From CAVYGN01 sp963796325 (lineage in GTDB: Bacteria > Spirochaetota > Brevinematia > Brevinematales > JAOACQ01), in NCBI GenBank assembly GCA_963796325.1, contig CAWCLF010000001.1:682001-746000 (forward strand): a stretch of 64,000 nt of DNA, written 5' to 3'. This document shows, piece by piece, positions 63,329 to 64,000 of this stretch. Position numbers and translations under genes: made by a program. Position 1 is the first letter of the stretch. Each line of letters starts with the position of its first letter. Below the pieces are notes generated by a model. It was not told the origin of the DNA. It saw nothing but the letters and a program-made list of their open reading frames with translations, and made no database searches.

Positions 63329-63370
63329 TGATATTTGACCAGTATGTCGATAATATATCGACATACTGGA
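63329..63370 (+). promoter_or_regulatory. Promoter and palindromic operator of the AbiEi antitoxin gene
   Basis: TTGATA (63329-63334), a 17-base spacer and TAATAT (63352-63357) form a promoter. A perfect inverted repeat with 13-base arms, CCAGTATGTCGAT (63340-63352) and ATCGACATACTGG (63358-63370), around a 5-base centre covers the -10 box and touches the GGAG ribosome site. AbiEi antitoxins bind such repeats to repress their own operon. Confidence 0.8.
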
Positions 63371-63377
63371 GCGTTTT

Positions 63378-63998
63378 ATGGTAAATCTAAGAGGTCTTCC
63401 TATCGAACTTGATTATCTTGCCGTGATGAATGCCCTGTCAGGTTATAAGCAGCCCAGGGATAAACTGACAAAGCTTCTTGCTAATGGAGATTTGATTCGG
63501 ATAAAAAAGGGAATTTATGTTCTTGGCGAAATATGGAGAAACGGCCCTTTTTCTAAAGAGATACTGGCAAATTTAATTTACGGGCCGTCGTATGTATCGC
63601 TGGAATACGCTTTGTCATGGCATAGGCTGATACCAGAAAGGGTCGATATGGTAACCTCAGTAACGACTGGCCGGAACAAACGGTTTGATACCACGGTTGG
63701 ATTATTCACTTATAGGTATTTAAATAAGGTATATTTTGCCGAAGGAATTACGAGGCAGGAGTTAAGTTATGGCCGGGGTTTTTTGATTGCATCCCCTGGA
63801 AAAGCCCTGATTGATAAAATTTATTTTGACTGCGATGCTGAAAATATCGATGACTTAAAGGAATATATTGAAAATAACCTCAGGATAGGGGATGAAGAAT
63901 TAAGATTGGTAGACAGGAATGAAATAAGGAAGATAACATCAGTTTATGGTAAGAGTTGTGTCCGGCTTTTAAATTCGATAATGGACAGGCTGTTATGA
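63378..63998 (+). CDS. AbiEi-type antitoxin (type IV toxin-antitoxin)
   Basis: A 206-residue protein with an N-terminal winged-helix part (LDYLAVMNALSGYKQPRDKLTKLLANGDLIRIKKGIYVL). A conserved middle follows: YGPSYVSLEYALSWHRLIPERVDMVTSVTTGRNKRFDT, which is the AbiEi signature. LIASPGKALIDKIYF ends the conserved core. The antitoxin represses the operon through a palindrome and opposes a nucleotidyltransferase toxin. The stop overlaps a downstream ATG by 4 bases. It lies beside prophage and IS remnants, typical of a defence cargo spot. Confidence 0.85.
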   Translation: MVNLRGLPIELDYLAVMNALSGYKQPRDKLTKLLANGDLIRIKKGIYVLGEIWRNGPFSKEILANLIYGPSYVSLEYALSWHRLIPERVDMVTSVTTGRNKRFDTTVGLFTYRYLNKVYFAEGITRQELSYGRGFLIASPGKALIDKIYFDCDAENIDDLKEYIENNLRIGDEELRLVDRNEIRKITSVYGKSCVRLLNSIMDRLL

Positions 63999-64000
63999 AT
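63995..64000 (+). CDS. Probable AbiEii toxin gene start (edge of window)
   Basis: Only the ATGAAT start is visible; it overlaps the antitoxin stop (ATGA). The AbiEii nucleotidyltransferase toxin is expected here by the family's operon structure. No coding sequence is available to confirm it. Confidence 0.4.

Overview
The window reads as a contiguous piece of a diderm, probably anaerobic and heterotrophic bacterial chromosome. Diderm signs are two beta-barrel-like outer-membrane proteins, many lipoproteins and an apolipoprotein N-acyltransferase. Anaerobic or fermentative signs are hydrogenase maturation genes, acetate kinase and indolepyruvate:ferredoxin oxidoreductase. The cytoplasmic LacI-like sensors fused to signalling modules, the abundant lipoproteins and the Jag_N-FapA/bactofilin cluster would fit a spirochaete or a neighbouring phylum. 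No 16S gene is present, so this placement is only a guess.

Layout. 1-5 kb: hypA-hypB, an outer-membrane protein behind a good sigma-54 type promoter, a U32 peptidase-family protein, YggS and ackA. 5-11 kb: rpoN, a Jag_N-FapA protein, an unknown gene, bactofilin, pdxA and a ferritin-like protein. 12-17 kb: a large cytoplasmic sensor kinase/receiver/diguanylate cyclase and a propeller-like lipoprotein. 17-23 kb: iorA, a membrane PP2C phosphatase, iorB, folK and an unknown gene. 23-31 kb: a GH5 cellulase cassette bracketed by heptanucleotide repeats, fapR-fabH, lysA, a second barrel protein, dapA and a frameshifted murJ. 31-42 kb: ribF-rpsO-pnp, two tandem lipoproteins, a Gld-like ABC system, lnt, hisZ, purA and rpmB. 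42-48 kb: an IS1380-family element next to another heptad repeat, an EAL-protein remnant and a 7TM-AraC-LacI-like-GAF regulator. 48-55 kb: gyrB, a rhodanese lipoprotein, trpF, exported msrAB, a CBS-GGDEF cyclase, a pyrK-like gene and a small membrane protein. 55-62 kb: a GH9 cellulase lipoprotein with a seven-repeat beta-propeller, preceded on the same strand by a frameshifted LacI-like sensor/histidine kinase/receiver/PAS/LuxR regulator. 62-64 kb: tRNA-Ser(UGA), a decayed lambda-like prophage (portal and terminase fragments), an IS21-like end and an AbiE-type toxin-antitoxin start.

How it fits together. Three large regulators share the same cytoplasmic LacI-type ligand domain ending in an R-x-(S/T)-CGC motif, and feed it into different outputs (kinase plus GGDEF; AraC; kinase plus LuxR). 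Two secreted or surface-anchored cellulases lie in the same window, one directly downstream of such a sensor. This suggests sensing of cellulose breakdown products, but that is inference. The most distinctive non-coding signal is a family of dispersed repeats built from 7-bp GACT/AGTC units, at four loci.

Caveats. Two long genes (murJ and the 58-62 kb sensor kinase) carry single-base frameshifts, which may be assembly errors or real mutations. Promoters and RNA structures were read by eye.
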